Part shown: positions 9,801-18,093 of the stretch, in pieces
How positions within the stretch are numbered: position 1 is the first letter of the stretch
How the letters are laid out: the number at the start of each line of letters is the position of its first letter
Assembly: GCF_036492835.1 (NCBI RefSeq)
Contig: NZ_AP025316.1
Location: forward strand, 372,001 to 436,000
DNA length: 64,000 bases
Direction of reading: 5' to 3'
Source: Fulvitalea axinellae
GTDB lineage: Bacteria; Bacteroidota; Bacteroidia; Cytophagales; Cyclobacteriaceae
The notes under the pieces: generated by a model
Database searches by the model: none
The model's input: the letters and a program-made list of their open reading frames with translations, nothing else
Told to the model about the DNA's origin: nothing
Made by a program: the position numbers and the translations under genes

Positions 9801-9968
9801 AAAGCGATTCGGGTATTGTTGGTTTCTTTGGAAGGGAAAAAATTGATCGAAAAGAGAATTGACACCAAAGAGAAAAAGACAAAAATCCAGATATCTGAGC
9901 CGGGTATTTACATAATGAAAATACGTTCGGGGAAAAAGAGTGAGGAACGTCGGATTTTGATTAGATAA
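6876..9968 (+). CDS. Secreted beta-propeller-like protein with T9SS type A sorting domain
   Basis: A 1030-residue exported protein. Residues 1-19 are a signal peptide (cut after AHG). The body contains recurrent blade-like units with the motif FEKpxxGW (VNVFEKKDGRW, VYLFEKPDNGW, IFEKPEGGW, IFEKPDSGW), resembling FG-GAP/integrin-alpha style propeller repeats. A beta-sandwich follows near residues 865-945 (KASQTITVEAL to RTYQVTK), similar to MBG-type modules. The final 80 residues (VFPNPSNGELNIE to ERRILIR) are a T9SS type A C-terminal sorting domain, so the protein should cross the outer membrane and be anchored or released. The DNA is more AT-rich than the flanking regions. Its neighbour at 10042 is a paralogue. 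No enzymatic motif is visible; a surface-binding role is an inference. Confidence 0.8.
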   Translation: MRAPLIPLLLLLCVWQAHGQQWKKVSVLELEGKVELGYEDNIKNPAMDISGNTAVIADNSDDVVNVFEKKDGRWTKVAALRVSEKDASFGYNVTLSNNVVLVSGWQNNQGAGYRTGVVYLFEKPDNGWKDMTETAVLYASDGAFQDNFGIDKLEEENEEGAFRLRQMAIEEGLIVVKALGNDDSCWDCGGAYIFEKPEGGWVTMPETGKLLLSPQGLLSGGRMDDYAECAVKDGTVFILERKKVFIFEKPDSGWKPINLESGMVPIDFWNQRIHAVSKDEILLPVTNDSNPVSLLSIKKGESWNDPKIRKIIGPSGYNFISKQSFDGNGNSVYMLGLKDPSWNIIKVSIDNDGATWQTGNVSFKSNAVSSPAYGFWLNTLEATDNDILYSVEFPEYQKTSVKPIFYSTEGDSWLEIPSDFEEVTREEQKKIEAYSVISESEVLVKSNDTEKDTYNLYRYEDGEWKNAGGSFKSEGYKTKVYGDYFFMGTDKAVLHQNEDDSPSSDWIKIGTLYSRNEIGVAKSLLFPIKDDFTQLIGFINVDGVFLNNQIILTSDVAFSGGQYGSLALVADLDIETGELSVVDYKLINDGWKTSKGNSVITDGLCVVPFYDDSECCETQQLKAFGYKKNESGKIYELVLEGEFPVTYWGWEDYVVADGDFIVHSTLFGIEITVAHRKDGKWSVLPVELVRNPDYWIKGGQTFGEVQSIDLIENSLFVLNPFAGHILIFDLEKALNEYESPKKLEAEFVKLEPEDGFIEKVEALDQDNFLINSRGKLSLYTKLEKDVINFEDQVITLIDDLTLGASAISGSLVKYEYEAGKDIIDFRNGDPTLLGTGRMLVRAYTDGGNERASAEAFAFLTVTKASQTITVEALTENVIMPNESYALSFSSDSGLPVLAEIIEGQGELTGGILRPTQAGVLRIRFSQEGDDSYFPASPVERTYQVTKVTGIDGQAIVKVFPNPSNGELNIEANDNGKAIRVLLVSLEGKKLIEKRIDTKEKKTKIQISEPGIYIMKIRSGKKSEERRILIR

Positions 9969-10041
9969 TATCAAGCCAAAAGGCTAATGAACAACCATTT
10001 TCTTATTTATCAGGGACAATAGTGATTATATCTTATCAGTT

Positions 10042-12357
10042 ATGAAGTCAATTTCCATTAATATAAAAATTCTAATTTCCCTATTCTTTCTTTTAGCTCA
10101 TGTATCGGTGTGTACAGGGCAAACTTGGGAAAAGAAAAGGATCGTTTTTCCAGAAAGAGAAAAACTGCAAAAAGCCAATACAGGAAAATCGGTTGGCATA
10201 TCCGGTCAATATGCGGTGGCAATAACCGATGGAGGCTTGGTGGTTTGGAAACAGGATGGGATTGAGTGGAAAATTCAAGCCAAGTTAAGCTTAACGGGAA
10301 TCCCTTCTATGAGGTTTGAATCGGCGAAAATAGAGGGTAATTATATCGCTGGTTTATATCAAGGTTCCCTTTATGTTTATGAGAAAAAAAACGGGGAGTG
10401 GCAGGATAGCCAAAACGCCGTGAGAATAGATTCGCCAATAGGAAAAATAAAAGACGGTAAATTTGAGACAGCCTCAAATGCTCTGGCATTTATATCCTAC
10501 AATGAGCAAAATGAAATGTATTCGGATATACAGCTTTATCAACGTCCTGAAACAGGATGGGCTTCTGATTCAGAATTGAAACCGATAACATTTACCCTTT
10601 CAGACTCTCTTTGGCGTATTGGTCTTTCAGATCAAGTTTTATGCGCTGTGAGTTGTGGCCCAGAATATACATTTAAAATTTTCGAAAAAGGAGATGTATG
10701 GAATTCTGAAATTCCGGCGGTTAAGAGTTATGCTTTCAATGCGCCTGATAATTCGAATCCCGTAAGTTTTGGGTATGCTGTTTCTGTTGATGCCAATGTA
10801 ATTGCCTCAATGGAATTAGCGACGGGATATATACACCTTGTCGAGAAAAAGAATGGAGAATGGCCGGAAACACTGGGGGCCACAACGGCAAAACTTCGGC
10901 CATCTGATTATAAATTTATTGATAATGCGACGCTTCCTCAGATTAATTTGAACCTTTCTGCTTCGGGCTTATTGGTTGCGTATGCTTTAGAGGGAGTTCC
11001 TTGGGCCAAAGTTGAGTTATTTGAGCCTAGTGGAGATGATTGGCTCAGGTCAGATCCAAGAATGATTTTTAAACAAGAAATTAAAGCTGGAGCGCCGGAG
11101 TACTATTATGGAGAGTTGGAGATTAGTGCGGGTTATGATGGTAATAATATCGCGATCCATATGGACGGGAAAAAAAATATCCCGGAGGATTATGAAAACC
11201 TGAACTTTTATGCGAAAACGACTTTTTGGCCGAAAGCTATAAAAGCTGATTATGAAAGGTCCGGTTCATTACGAAAGATGATTCGCTCGGATAAACCTTG
11301 GTTCGAAAAAAGAGAATTGGTTTATGCGAATGAAAAGGAATTATGGGCAATGCCTGTAAATCGCAGAGGAAGACTATCTGTCGGTCTTTATGAAATATCA
11401 GAAATGGAAAAAACGCCTTTGGCATATCTGGATGTCGATGATTTAAGTTTTTATCCCGTAGCTATCGCTTTAGAAAATAATCGACTTTTTGTTTTGTCCC
11501 AAAATCTTGAACTGGGAGGATATCGGGTTTTTGTTTTTGAAAAACCAGCTGTAGCTTGGCGAAGCACTCATGAGCCTAATGCGGTTATTGATATTAAAGG
11601 TACCGTACAATCTAATGAAAAAGCTATTTTAAGGTTTTCAGAAAACGTTTTGGAAATATGGGATGGAAAACGATTGTATCAATTTAACCAAACAGAAGGC
11701 GAGTGGGCCCCTATTAACGAACCAGATGATTTAGCGGTTGATGAATCCGATTTTATATCTGATGATTTTGCTTGGAATAATACGGAAGCCGTACGTCTTA
11801 TTATATCTGAAAACGAAGGGAAAATATATTCCTTCGCAAAAGAAAACCAAGGCTATTCGGATACACCTGTGGTGGTTGGGAATTTATCTGAAGATGAAAG
11901 TATTATGCCGAATTCAAGCCTTTCCGTATCTGGTGATGGTTTAATAACGGTTGGTGGCGGTGATGTCGTTTATATATTTTCAAAAGAACAGGAAGGCGGT
12001 TATAAAAAAATAAAAATCTCCATATCGGATTATTTAACTAATGGGAGTAAAACCGAGATTCTCTCTACGTTGATTCTAGACAATAGCTTTTTTGTAGCGT
12101 ATAAGACCAATCGTGGCGGGCAATGGTATGTGGAAGCTATGGTACTTACGAAAAACGATTCGGAAGAATGGGATTCGAATCTTTCAAAAGAGATATTGGC
12201 GAAAGGAAAAGCAGATATTGATCTACTTAAAAGCGCTAATACAATTGCTAGTCTCCGACTTGTAGATAATGGAGTTATTTTGTTTAACAGGTTTTATAAT
12301 AATGAAGATAAACAAGGCGCAAGCGAGGCCTTTGTCGTATTTGGAAAAAACGAATAA
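10042..12357 (+). CDS. Exported beta-propeller-like paralogue lacking a sorting domain
   Basis: A 771-residue protein with a signal peptide (about residues 1-27, ending CTGQ) and the same blade units as the upstream gene (VYEKKNGEW, VEKKNGEW, VFEKPAVAW). It begins 73 bases after that gene and is probably co-transcribed. It ends in EAFVVFGKNE with neither the MBG-like module nor the type A sorting domain, so it would stay in the periplasm, leave by another route, or represent a shortened copy. There is no frame disruption inside it. Base composition is AT-rich like its partner, which may mean that both were acquired together. Function unknown. Confidence 0.72.
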   Translation: MKSISINIKILISLFFLLAHVSVCTGQTWEKKRIVFPEREKLQKANTGKSVGISGQYAVAITDGGLVVWKQDGIEWKIQAKLSLTGIPSMRFESAKIEGNYIAGLYQGSLYVYEKKNGEWQDSQNAVRIDSPIGKIKDGKFETASNALAFISYNEQNEMYSDIQLYQRPETGWASDSELKPITFTLSDSLWRIGLSDQVLCAVSCGPEYTFKIFEKGDVWNSEIPAVKSYAFNAPDNSNPVSFGYAVSVDANVIASMELATGYIHLVEKKNGEWPETLGATTAKLRPSDYKFIDNATLPQINLNLSASGLLVAYALEGVPWAKVELFEPSGDDWLRSDPRMIFKQEIKAGAPEYYYGELEISAGYDGNNIAIHMDGKKNIPEDYENLNFYAKTTFWPKAIKADYERSGSLRKMIRSDKPWFEKRELVYANEKELWAMPVNRRGRLSVGLYEISEMEKTPLAYLDVDDLSFYPVAIALENNRLFVLSQNLELGGYRVFVFEKPAVAWRSTHEPNAVIDIKGTVQSNEKAILRFSENVLEIWDGKRLYQFNQTEGEWAPINEPDDLAVDESDFISDDFAWNNTEAVRLIISENEGKIYSFAKENQGYSDTPVVVGNLSEDESIMPNSSLSVSGDGLITVGGGDVVYIFSKEQEGGYKKIKISISDYLTNGSKTEILSTLILDNSFFVAYKTNRGGQWYVEAMVLTKNDSEEWDSNLSKEILAKGKADIDLLKSANTIASLRLVDNGVILFNRFYNNEDKQGASEAFVVFGKNE

Positions 12358-12627
12358 AGTAAAAAAGTTTAGTGTATTTGGGTTTATTGATTGAATCTGG
12401 AAAATCAGCTTTTACATGGATAAGGGATTGTTAAGGTCTAAAATTTGTAAAGGTTACGTTTAAGAAAGGGTATGAGCTTTCGTTTTGCCTCCAAAAGTTA
12501 CATATACTATGCACTGCCGTAGCTTTGGTTTATATTAAAAGCCGGTTAGGCCAAATGATCAGACCAAGGCCGGGACGTTTCTTAATCGAGGCTAGAAAAG
12601 AGTTTCAGCAAACAAAACCCATTTACG

Positions 12628-13386
12628 ATGTTCACGAATACGACCTCCCGCTTATCCGAAGTCAAAATCTGGCAATCGTTTTTGGCCAGTCAAGGTTATG
12701 CCATTGGTGCTGTAGACGGCGTATATGGTCACGCCACCCGCAAAGCGGTACAAGCTTTTCAGAAAGACCAAGAGCTTAAACCCGACGGTATCATCGGGGT
12801 GCGGACCCTGTCCCAAGCCGAAAAAATGGGAATGGCTTTAGCTAACGTCGATGATAGTGTTTCCGGAAAACCGGATTTTGGTCCCATGAACCCGGAACGG
12901 AGAAGCGAAGAGTTCGGTGGATTTGGCTATTCGGTGCATCAACCTACGAAACAGGTGATCATCAAAGGCCGGTGGGCCTCGGAGAATATTGTCTCCGTGA
13001 TGGTGCCACAACTCAAAGGCGTTAGAAATCCGTATGCGGGTATTCCGCTAAACGGAAAGGTGTGGTTCCACCGCAAGGCGGCGGAGCGTATTCAGGCTCT
13101 TTTCGAAGCTTGGGAAACCAACGGATTGTCCGACAGGGTGCTGACATGGGGAGGAGGTTATGTTCCTCGTTTGGTTCGGGATAGCCAAACTTTATTGAGT
13201 AGCCACACTTTCGGGATAGCTTTTGACATCAATATGCAATGGAACGGATTGGGTTGCGAACCAGCTCGTCTGGGCGAGAATGGTTGCGTTAGGGAACTAG
13301 TACATATCGCCAACGCTCACGGGTTTTATTGGGGCGGACATTTTAGCCGAAAGGACGGAATGCACTTCGAATTAGCTCAATTGTAA
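12628..13386 (+). CDS. M15-family peptidase with N-terminal peptidoglycan-binding domain
   Basis: A 252-residue protein with a PG_binding_1-type three-helix domain (about 8-65; VDGVYGHATRKAVQAFQ, PDGIIGVRTL) and a C-terminal M15 (VanY/D-Ala-D-Ala carboxypeptidase-like) domain. The zinc motif is SSHTFGIAFD (His193, Asp200) with HF at 246-247 in DGMHFEL as the third ligand. Such enzymes cut peptide crosslinks or stem peptides of peptidoglycan. No signal peptide is present from the ATG at 12628, which is unlike periplasmic M15 enzymes and more like endolysins or injection-system associated hydrolases. It stands alone, separated from peptidase T by a strong bidirectional terminator. Confidence 0.85.
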   Translation: MFTNTTSRLSEVKIWQSFLASQGYAIGAVDGVYGHATRKAVQAFQKDQELKPDGIIGVRTLSQAEKMGMALANVDDSVSGKPDFGPMNPERRSEEFGGFGYSVHQPTKQVIIKGRWASENIVSVMVPQLKGVRNPYAGIPLNGKVWFHRKAAERIQALFEAWETNGLSDRVLTWGGGYVPRLVRDSQTLLSSHTFGIAFDINMQWNGLGCEPARLGENGCVRELVHIANAHGFYWGGHFSRKDGMHFELAQL

Positions 13387-13420
13387 CACTAAGGTCTCAA
13401 ATTATAATCTGATCATAATG

Positions 13421-13453
13421 AAAGAAGCCCTTGCGCATAGCAAGGGCTTCTTT
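13421..13453. terminator. Bidirectional terminator between M15 peptidase and pepT
   Basis: A perfect 14-base-pair stem, AAAGAAGCCCTTGC against GCAAGGGCTTCTTT, encloses a five-base loop. The A-rich and T-rich ends give a terminator in both directions for the two convergent genes. Confidence 0.88.
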
Positions 13454-13480
13454 GATAAACTAGAACACGCAAATGCGTGC

Positions 13481-13513
13481 GGTCTATTTACGCTTTACTC
13501 AGTACTCTTTACA
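13481..13513. repeat. Heptanucleotide-phased intergenic repeat beside pepT 3' end
   Basis: Read on the minus strand this is TGTAAAG, AGTACTG, AGTAAAG, CGTAAAT, AGACC, a seven-base phase immediately downstream of the pepT stop. It belongs to the same family as the copies at 38616, 44869, 46672 and 46753. Confidence 0.6.
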
Positions 13514-13519
13514 AATATA

Positions 13520-14749
13520 TCAGGCGTTCTGCTCAGCCGTAAGCTCGGCGATTTTGCAGATAATCTGAACCGCTTTTTCCATTGACTGTACCGGTACGTA
13601 CTCATATTTGCCGTGGAAATTGTGTCCGCCTGCGAAGATGTTAGGGCAAGGCAGTCCCATATAAGAGAGTCTCGCGCCGTCCGTTCCGCCACGGATAGGC
13701 TTTACGTTCGGCTCCACGCCCAATTCACGGAAAGCTTTCTCTGCGATTTCCACAATATGGTAAACGGGTTTGATCTTTTCGCCCATATTGTAATACTGGT
13801 CGTTCATATCCAGCTTTACGGTGCCTTCGCCGTGTTCTTTGTTAAAGCGGTTAACCAAATGCTCCACAAAAGCTTTACGCTCCTTGAAGATGTTCATATC
13901 GTGGTCGCGAACGATATATTCGAGAACAGTTTCCTCTACAGAACCCTGGAAGTTCATCAGGTGGAAGAAGCCTTCTCTGCCTTCCGTGCGCTCCGGTACC
14001 TCGTCGGCGGGGAGGGCGTTGGCGAAGCCCGCTGCGATGCCCATCGAGTTGACCATTTTTCCTTTGGCGTAACCGGGGTGAACCATTCGTCCGGTAAAAT
14101 TGATTTTCGCGTAAGCGGCGTTGAAGCTTTCGTACTCCAACTCGCCGATTTTTCCGCCGTCCATGGTGTAGGCCCATTCCGCTCCGAATTTGTCCACGTC
14201 GAAGAGGTTGGCGCCTTTGCCTACTTCCTCGTCCGGGGTAAAGCATATACGGATCTCGCCGTGTTTGATTTCCGGATGCTGGATCAAGTAATCCATTGCG
14301 GTCATAATTTCGGCCACTCCGGCTTTGTCGTCGGCGCCCAAAAGGGTAGTGCCGTCGGTAGTGATCAGCGTTTGGCCCTTATAGTCGGTAAGTTCGGGAA
14401 AATCGTTTGGCGAGAGGACAATGTCTTTGTCCTTGTTCAAAACGATGTCGCCACCGTCATAGTTCTCGACGATTCTAGGGTTTACGTTTTCGCCCGAAAA
14501 GTCAGGGGAAGTGTCCATATGCGCCACAAACCCGATGGTAGGCACCTCATGGTCCACATTTGACGGAAGGCTGGCGTACACGTAGCAGTGATCGTCGATC
14601 ATTACGTCTTCCATACCGATTTCCTTCAGTTCCTCTACAAGGATATGAGCCAGTTCGAACTGACGCTGAGTACTTGGAATTGCCTCTACGCCGGGTTTTG
14701 AAGTGGTGTAAACTTTTACGTATCGGAGAAATCTTTCTACTAGTGTCAT
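13520..14749 (-). CDS. pepT: Peptidase T (tripeptide aminopeptidase)
   Basis: A 409-residue cytoplasmic M20B metallopeptidase that removes the N-terminal residue from tripeptides. The dinuclear zinc site is visible: [11 protein letters not shown] (His77, with Asp79 following), LGADDKAG (bridging Asp140), PDEEVG (Glu174/Glu175, catalytic base and ligand) and the late [12 protein letters not shown] that provides the last His. [13 protein letters not shown] is the conserved substrate pocket of the family. The length is standard (about 410 residues) and there is no signal peptide. It is a single gene on the minus strand ending at a shared terminator. Confidence 0.97.
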   Translation of the reverse strand: MTLVERFLRYVKVYTTSKPGVEAIPSTQRQFELAHILVEELKEIGMEDVMIDDHCYVYASLPSNVDHEVPTIGFVAHMDTSPDFSGENVNPRIVENYDGGDIVLNKDKDIVLSPNDFPELTDYKGQTLITTDGTTLLGADDKAGVAEIMTAMDYLIQHPEIKHGEIRICFTPDEEVGKGANLFDVDKFGAEWAYTMDGGKIGELEYESFNAAYAKINFTGRMVHPGYAKGKMVNSMGIAAGFANALPADEVPERTEGREGFFHLMNFQGSVEETVLEYIVRDHDMNIFKERKAFVEHLVNRFNKEHGEGTVKLDMNDQYYNMGEKIKPVYHIVEIAEKAFRELGVEPNVKPIRGGTDGARLSYMGLPCPNIFAGGHNFHGKYEYVPVQSMEKAVQIICKIAELTAEQNA

Positions 14750-15225
14750 AAGATTATCGGGTTGAAATTAAGTACGTTTCGGGTGATTTGAACTCTGCAA
14801 TAATGTGGCCATCCGCTGGTTTTCGGTCGTAACCTACAAAATACCAAAGCGGGACGAATTTGGTACGGCCCGTACCGGTATACCGGAAAAAGCTTCGGAG
14901 TTTATGTTCCCTTGGCCGACGTATCCTACCTTACGGTTTAGTGTTTCTGGATCAATTGGCCAGTATTAACAAGATGCGATTTTTCGGCCGTAAGGACAAA
15001 GCGGAAAGCGTTTTTTTGGAGTTTAAAGGGATTGTGATTGATCCCTTCAGGTGGTTTTTCGATTTATTTTGAGAAGGTTGGACGTTGAAGTGTGGAATGG
15101 TTATAAATAAAGGCTCATCCTGACAGTTTTTGACTTATTTTCGACGATGAAAGCCCTCGCGGAGGCCTCCTAAGCATGTGGCCGGGAAATTTAGCCTTGG
15201 TACGGTTGGTATTAACTTTAGAGGT
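14750..15225. other. Intergenic region between pepT and the second sulfatase
   Basis: This 476-base region contains the starts of two divergent genes. A 70-residue frame at 14860-15072 exists, but it has no recognisable domain and an unconvincing composition, so I do not call it. No clear promoter motif or repeat was seen. Confidence 0.5.
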
Positions 15226-16866
15226 ATGAGAAAAAAGTTCCTTTCATTTTTTGTGTTGGCGGGCCTTTATTTTGGCGGAGCCAAAGCCCAGAACACTTCC
15301 GGGAACAAACCCAATTTCATTTTTATTCTGGCCGATGATCTTGGCTGGAGTTCCATGAGCCAAGGGGCGACAAATTACGGATATAGCAGTGATTTCTTCG
15401 AAACCCCTAACCTGAAGCGGATGGCGGACGAGGGTTTGTCTTTCAACAACGCTTACGTGAACGCTCCGAACTGTGCGCCGTCAAGAGCTGCGTTTTTGAC
15501 CGGAAAATATGGAGTTCGTCCAGAGAATCACATAATGGCGGTGGTAAGCCTAAACCGTGTGGAGCATAATAATTTCGCTCCGGTAAAAATGCGGGGCCCC
15601 GTACAGGGGCTGGAAGACGGGACGCCGGAAATCAAGCCTGAAGCGATTACGTTGGCCGAAGCCCTTGGCAACGAATACGTCAAGGCGCATATCGGCAAAT
15701 ACCATGTTGGCGGGTCTCGGGAATCGACCAAACCTTGCGCACAGGGATTCGATTATAATTTTGGCGGAGCCATACACGGGAACAGGTTTTATTTCGCCCG
15801 TAAGCGTGAGGGTGGGTGGCGTTTTGGTCCGGAAATCACAGAAACACTTGACCCTTGGGCAAAACCTTACACGCAGGCTGAGTCTTTGGTTTTGGCAGGA
15901 ACGGATGAGTTGGCCGGAAAGCGAAAGCATGTTTCCGACGCTTTGGGCACTTGTACTATCGATTTTATGGAGGAGCAGAAGGGACGGCCGTTTTTCATCA
16001 ACCTGAGCCAATACGCTGTCCATTCGCCTATCGATAGGGGGAATTGCAGGCCGGATTTGTGGAAGAAATTCGCCCAAAAGAAAAAGATGTCGCCGAGTGC
16101 GATGGGGCATGACGAGCGTATAGGCTTGCCGGCTTTGGCTGCGAATTTTGACCAGACCATAGGCCGTATTCTGGACTATCTGGAGCAAACTGACGATCCG
16201 AGAAACCCGGGAAAAAAGTTGGCTGAAAATACGCTGGTGGTGTTTATGTCGGATAACGGAGGCACTTTTACGTCGAAGTATAACGGCCCGCTTCGTGGTC
16301 TGAAGGGAAAATTGCGCGAAGGTGGCGTAAGGGTCCCGATGATCGTTTGGTCGAAAGGTTTGTTGGGCAAAAAGCGAATAAACGCGGTTAACGAGGCGCC
16401 TGTTTCGGCCATTGACCTTTACCCTACTTTTTTGGATATGGCCGATATTCGCAATCCCAAAGGAAACGTCTTGGATGGCCGGAGTTTGAAAGCTCTGATA
16501 AACGGCAAGTCCGACAAAGTGAAGCGCCCGGAAGGGATATTTTGGCATTATCCGGGCAACCTAATCCGGCCATACCTTACGCTGAACGAGCGCCCTACAA
16601 CGGCTATGAGACTCGGGGATTACAAGCTTTATTATTTTTACGAGAAAGAAAGCTATGAGCTATATAATCTAAGGGAAGATATCGGAGAGAAAAGGAACCT
16701 TTTGGAAGGGACTTCAGGTAAAAAAACGAATTCCATAGCGAAAAAGATGAGCTCCAAGATGCGCCAATGGCTTGAGGATACAAACGCGCCAATGGCGTTG
16801 AGATTGTCTGACGGCAAGCCGGCGCCATTGCCTAAACCTTTGGGGCGCGGTAGGAAAGGCGCGTAA
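15226..16866 (+). CDS. Secreted S1-family sulfatase (arylsulfatase A/GalNAc-sulfatase-like)
   Basis: A 546-residue type I sulfatase. The start at 15226 is chosen because it begins a clean signal peptide (MRKKFLSFFVLAGLYFGGAKAQ); the frame is open 48 bases further upstream but those residues look non-coding. PNFIFILADDLGW (29-41) gives the first metal ligands and C83-A-P-S-R87 followed by AAFLTGKYG is an intact formylglycine maturation motif. VFMSDNGG carries the second metal ligand pair, and LRGLKGKLREGGVRVPMIV is the conserved late substrate-site segment. This layout is that of arylsulfatase A-like enzymes active on glycan sulfate esters; the target is unknown. It is not near the other two sulfatases and shares little with them outside the core. 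Confidence 0.93.
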   Translation: MRKKFLSFFVLAGLYFGGAKAQNTSGNKPNFIFILADDLGWSSMSQGATNYGYSSDFFETPNLKRMADEGLSFNNAYVNAPNCAPSRAAFLTGKYGVRPENHIMAVVSLNRVEHNNFAPVKMRGPVQGLEDGTPEIKPEAITLAEALGNEYVKAHIGKYHVGGSRESTKPCAQGFDYNFGGAIHGNRFYFARKREGGWRFGPEITETLDPWAKPYTQAESLVLAGTDELAGKRKHVSDALGTCTIDFMEEQKGRPFFINLSQYAVHSPIDRGNCRPDLWKKFAQKKKMSPSAMGHDERIGLPALAANFDQTIGRILDYLEQTDDPRNPGKKLAENTLVVFMSDNGGTFTSKYNGPLRGLKGKLREGGVRVPMIVWSKGLLGKKRINAVNEAPVSAIDLYPTFLDMADIRNPKGNVLDGRSLKALINGKSDKVKRPEGIFWHYPGNLIRPYLTLNERPTTAMRLGDYKLYYFYEKESYELYNLREDIGEKRNLLEGTSGKKTNSIAKKMSSKMRQWLEDTNAPMALRLSDGKPAPLPKPLGRGRKGA

Positions 16867-16915
16867 TCCTGTTTGTTTGAAGACATAAAAATTCAAGTTA
16901 GGATAACCTGAATTG

Positions 16916-16953
16916 AAAAATCACTCCCAACAACAATGTTGGGGGTGATTTTT
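16916..16953. terminator. Strong bidirectional terminator
   Basis: A 17-base-pair stem from AAAAATCACTCCCAACA and TGTTGGGGGTGATTTTT with a four-base loop lies between the plus-strand sulfatase and the convergent hutG gene. Confidence 0.9.
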
Positions 16954-17014
16954 TATAGAAAACCCATTCTGAAAACACCGCTTTGGCAATTTTAAAAAGA
17001 CATTCTCCTTTTCT

Positions 17015-18013
17015 TTACGATAGCCTACGATCCACATAATCAAACAAAATACTCCCAGCCAATTTAGCCGTACGGTTATCCTGATCGAATTCGGGATTCA
17101 GTTCGGCGATATCCATACTGCGGAGCTTTTCGCTGGTCAATATTTTGTCCAGAGTCTGGCGATAAAACGTGTCGGGGATAATGCCGGAATAAGCGGTGGC
17201 GCTAACGCCGGGAGCAAAGGCCGAGGCGAAAGCGTCGAGGCAGGTGGTTAAGTAGACGTGCTGTACGCTGTCAATAAACCGCTGGATTTTTTCGGATACT
17301 TCAGTGGCATTTTGGGCGTGGAAGTCTTTGCCTTCGATATATTTGACCCCCAATTCATCAGCGGTATCGAAGAGCTTTCGGGTATTGCCGTTTTTTTGGA
17401 TTCCCAAACACATATAGTTCAGGATTCGCCCCTGTTTTTGTTCGTCATGGGCTATTTGAAGGAAAGGGGTTCCTGAACTTGTTCCGAATTCTTTGTCCGG
17501 TTCGCGCAAATCGAAATGGGCATCGAAATTGATTATGCCGACCGATTCGTTCGGAAAGTTTTTTCTGAGTCCCAAAAAATGTCCGTAGGCGATATCATGA
17601 CCGCCACCGATAACGGCGGGGAAATAGCCTTTGGCCAAGGCTTCGGCGCAGATTTCAGCCAAGGTGTTTTGACAGATTTCCAGATCGTTATTTTGGCAAA
17701 TAACGTTTCCCAAATCCAGTAATATGGCGTCTTCGGGAAAGTGTACGGGAAAGGAAGACGCAACTTTCCGCAAAGCGTCGGGGCCGTTTATAGCACCCAA
17801 CCGACCTTTGTTTCGACGGACGCCTTCCTGACATTTGTAACCGATCAGGGCTACGCCCTTTTGTCCGGGCCCAAGTTTGGGAATTTCTTCTTGGGTCAAA
17901 TCAACGGTTCTAACCGCTTGGTGCCAACGCATAAGCTCGCGTTGTTTTTCGCTGTCAACACGCCCAGTCCAAGAACCGGGAGCCGTAGGTATATAAAAAT
18001 CGGTATGTTTCAT
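17015..18013 (-). CDS. hutG: Formimidoylglutamase, arginase family
   Basis: A 332-residue ureohydrolase-fold enzyme that splits N-formimidoyl-L-glutamate into glutamate and formamide, the last step of one histidine degradation route. Manganese ligands are visible in VIGGGHDIAYGHF, NFDAHFDLR and the late CLDAFASAFAPGVSA, whose APGVSA ending is typical of HutG rather than arginase or agmatinase. The start at 18013 (MKHTDFYIP) is preferred over an upstream in-frame ATG at 18067, whose 18 added residues look untranslated. It follows hutI by 80 bases on the same strand, which supports the assignment. It is cytoplasmic. Histidase and urocanase genes are not in this window. Confidence 0.9.
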   Translation of the reverse strand: MKHTDFYIPTAPGSWTGRVDSEKQRELMRWHQAVRTVDLTQEEIPKLGPGQKGVALIGYKCQEGVRRNKGRLGAINGPDALRKVASSFPVHFPEDAILLDLGNVICQNNDLEICQNTLAEICAEALAKGYFPAVIGGGHDIAYGHFLGLRKNFPNESVGIINFDAHFDLREPDKEFGTSSGTPFLQIAHDEQKQGRILNYMCLGIQKNGNTRKLFDTADELGVKYIEGKDFHAQNATEVSEKIQRFIDSVQHVYLTTCLDAFASAFAPGVSATAYSGIIPDTFYRQTLDKILTSEKLRSMDIAELNPEFDQDNRTAKLAGSILFDYVDRRLS

Positions 18014-18093
18014 ATTCGGTGAATTGTATGGCCAAAAAGCAAAGCCGTTACCGTCTAACAACAGCAACGGCGAGGTGTTCAGTAAGCCGGCGA

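Noticed and set aside
9974-9985. AGCC-AAAA-GGCT hairpin between the two AT-rich paralogues
   Set aside because: A four-pair stem without T run is too small to support a terminator call.
14860-15072. 70-residue open frame between pepT and the second sulfatase
   Set aside because: No domain, signal or neighbour support; composition looks like untranslated DNA.
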